Origin: Quillaja saponaria
Taxonomy: Eukaryota > Streptophyta > Magnoliopsida > Fabales > Quillajaceae
NCBI GenBank assembly: GCA_029379385.1
Contig: CM055607.1
Span: 28,765,235-28,829,234 of the forward strand
Length of the DNA stretch: 64,000 nt
Direction of reading: 5' to 3'
Shown here: piece after piece, positions 62,931-64,000 of the stretch
Numbering within the stretch: the first letter of the stretch is position 1
Layout of the letters: every line of letters begins with the position of its first letter
Made by a program: the position numbers and the translations under genes
Notes under the pieces: generated by a model
What the model was told of the DNA's origin: nothing
Seen by the model: the letters and a program-made list of their open reading frames with translations, nothing else
Databases searched by the model: none

Positions 62931-63263
62931 CTAAAGTTTTACCCTCACTGTAGAAGTTTTAGGTAGTTCTTGAGTCTCTATTGTCGGCCTCATAGCAATC
63001 TTGTGGCCATTCCATGTGAATAAGTATATATTATTTTTCCCTTTATGCATAGCATCCACATCATATTGCCAAGGTCTACCCAATAATACATGGCTAGCAT
63101 CTATGTTAACAACATCAAACAAAATTTTGTCTTTATAGTACCTCCCAGTGGAAATTGGTACCAAACAAGTTCTGGTCACCCTTACTGAGGGTCTTTTCTT
63201 GATCCAACAAATGGAATATGGTTGCGGATGAGTTTCTGTAGGTAGCTTCATATGGTCCACCAA
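62931..63263 (-). pseudogene. Gypsy aspartic protease-like region
   Basis: [20 protein letters not shown] then [20 protein letters not shown] is the conserved C-terminal part of the retroviral-type protease of plant Ty3/gypsy elements ([11 protein letters not shown]). The D-S/T-G active-site part would lie upstream (towards 63300-63480), where the frame is broken. Confidence 0.8.
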
Positions 63264-63499
63264 CTGTTTGGCAACTATATTCTCTCAATTACCATTATCA
63301 ACTATCACTTTGCACACTTTTCCTTCAATAATGCAGAAAGATTTAAAGATATTTCTTCTTTGGGGTGGTTCTTCTTCCCTGGGAGTATACAACAACCTCT
63401 TAACAACATAAACATACTCCTTTATTGTTTCAGCAGCAATTTCAGCCCCATCATATTATTTAATCTCATCAATATCCTCCTCTAAATTCCCTTCATTCT

Positions 63500-64000
63500 T
63501 AACTAGATTTACCCTCCTTCTCTCAGGATAGTTGTTGGATAGATGTCTAGGTTGTCTACACCTTAAACAAACCTTCATATTTGGTAGAGCATAGAGATTA
63601 AAATTTTTAGGAGCTTCTTTTCCACTGGTAGTTGCTATTGCCTTTTTTTCCCCTGTATTAGGAGCTTCTCAGACTTGCTTTGGTTGATCTAATTGTATAT
63701 TTCTTCCATTATTAGTTGCTGGTTGTACATGCTCTTGATAAGTTCTAGCTCTTTCAGTCTTCCTTGAAGAACTCTACAATGATTCAGCCTTCAAAGCAGT
63801 ATTGTAAGCTTCATCAACTCTCTAATAAGCTTGCAGGCTTATCTTCTCCTTGATTGAGGGCTTCAGTCCACCGATAAACTTTGCTACCTTCTGATTTTTA
63901 GGTTCCCAGTAGTTTGTACTAGTTGACAACCTATTAAGTTCACTCATATAATCTGTCACTGTTTTGTTGCCTTGGGTACAATTTTGATACATTTGGAAGA
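63500..64000 (-). pseudogene. Gypsy gag with altered zinc knuckle
   Basis: The minus-strand frame reads TVTDYMSELNRLSTSTNYWE, then FIGGLKPSIKEKISLQAY, stop (TAG), RVDEAYNTALKAES, stop. The zinc knuckle at about 63510-63576 reads VCLRCRQPRHLSNNYPERRR: the CCHC motif has lost its last Cys (Tyr instead). TAG codons replace probable CAG codons, as expected from decay of methylated DNA. Confidence 0.75.

Larger units (their letters stand above)
62040..64000 (-). mobile_element. Ty3/gypsy retrotransposon, internally deleted, antisense in an NRPA1 intron
   Basis: Read on the minus strand from the window end: gag (QNCTQGNKTVTDYMSELNRL), zinc knuckle, protease region, then directly the integrase C-terminal module, then a putative LTR. 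Reverse transcriptase, RNase H and the integrase core, normally about 3 kb, are missing between about 62810 and 62830. Several in-frame stops mark decay. The left end (gag start, 5' LTR) lies beyond the window. Confidence 0.85.

Overview
This is plant nuclear DNA, almost certainly from a dicot. The evidence is AT-rich sequence, genes split into many small GT-AG exons by AT-rich introns, plant-specific families (DREB2-type AP2 factor, ExAD arabinosyltransferase, LPAT2), and intergenic and intronic space filled with plant transposon remnants. I cannot name the species. From memory, five of the genes (ARM-repeat protein, DREB2F, ExAD, LPAT2, NRPA1) occur in this order on Arabidopsis chromosome 3 at about At3g57570, 57600, 57630, 57650 and 57660, so the window looks like a conserved dicot block. 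The TRF-like gene and the SMUBP2-type helicase are extra members here.

Layout. 0.5-2.4 kb: 3' end of an ARM-repeat gene (+), cut by the window edge. 3.8-4.0 kb: a small single-exon 66-aa protein (+). 8.6-12.1 kb: a PHD-finger/Myb TRF-like nuclear protein (+) with a long upstream leader region. 12.1-14.9 kb: very AT-rich spacer. 14.9-15.7 kb: DREB2F-like AP2 factor (+). 16.9-24.3 kb: intact 15-exon UPF1-like SF1 helicase (-), with a clean tRNA-derived SINE in one intron. 25.5-32.2 kb: ExAD, a GT47 arabinosyltransferase with EGF-like modules (-). 33-44 kb: a transposon-rich spacer with a LINE RNase H remnant, a dead PIF/Harbinger transposase and a 2.2-kb foldback element built from repeated hairpins. 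44.4-53.5 kb: intact LPAT2 (+). 55.5 kb to the end: first eight coding exons of NRPA1, the RNA polymerase I largest subunit (+). Its introns hold a Harbinger-like TIR element and an antisense Ty3/gypsy element with a large internal deletion.

The genes do not form one pathway; they are ordinary neighbours in nuclear collinear order: stress transcription (DREB2F), cell-wall extensin arabinosylation (ExAD), ER phosphatidic-acid synthesis (LPAT2), rRNA transcription (NRPA1), nucleic-acid unwinding (SMUBP2) and a DNA/chromatin-binding factor (TRF-like).

The main oddity is that four of the seven multi-domain genes carry one disabling change inside otherwise well-preserved coding sequence. These are a near-terminal TGA in the ARM gene, a one-base frame break in the TRF-like gene (or a 115-nt intron), an extra A in an A-run of DREB2F, and an in-frame TAG at codon 706 of ExAD. 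Helicase, LPAT2 and the visible part of NRPA1 are intact when spliced. Exon models were built by eye from GT/AG sites, phase and protein continuity; no alignment was run.
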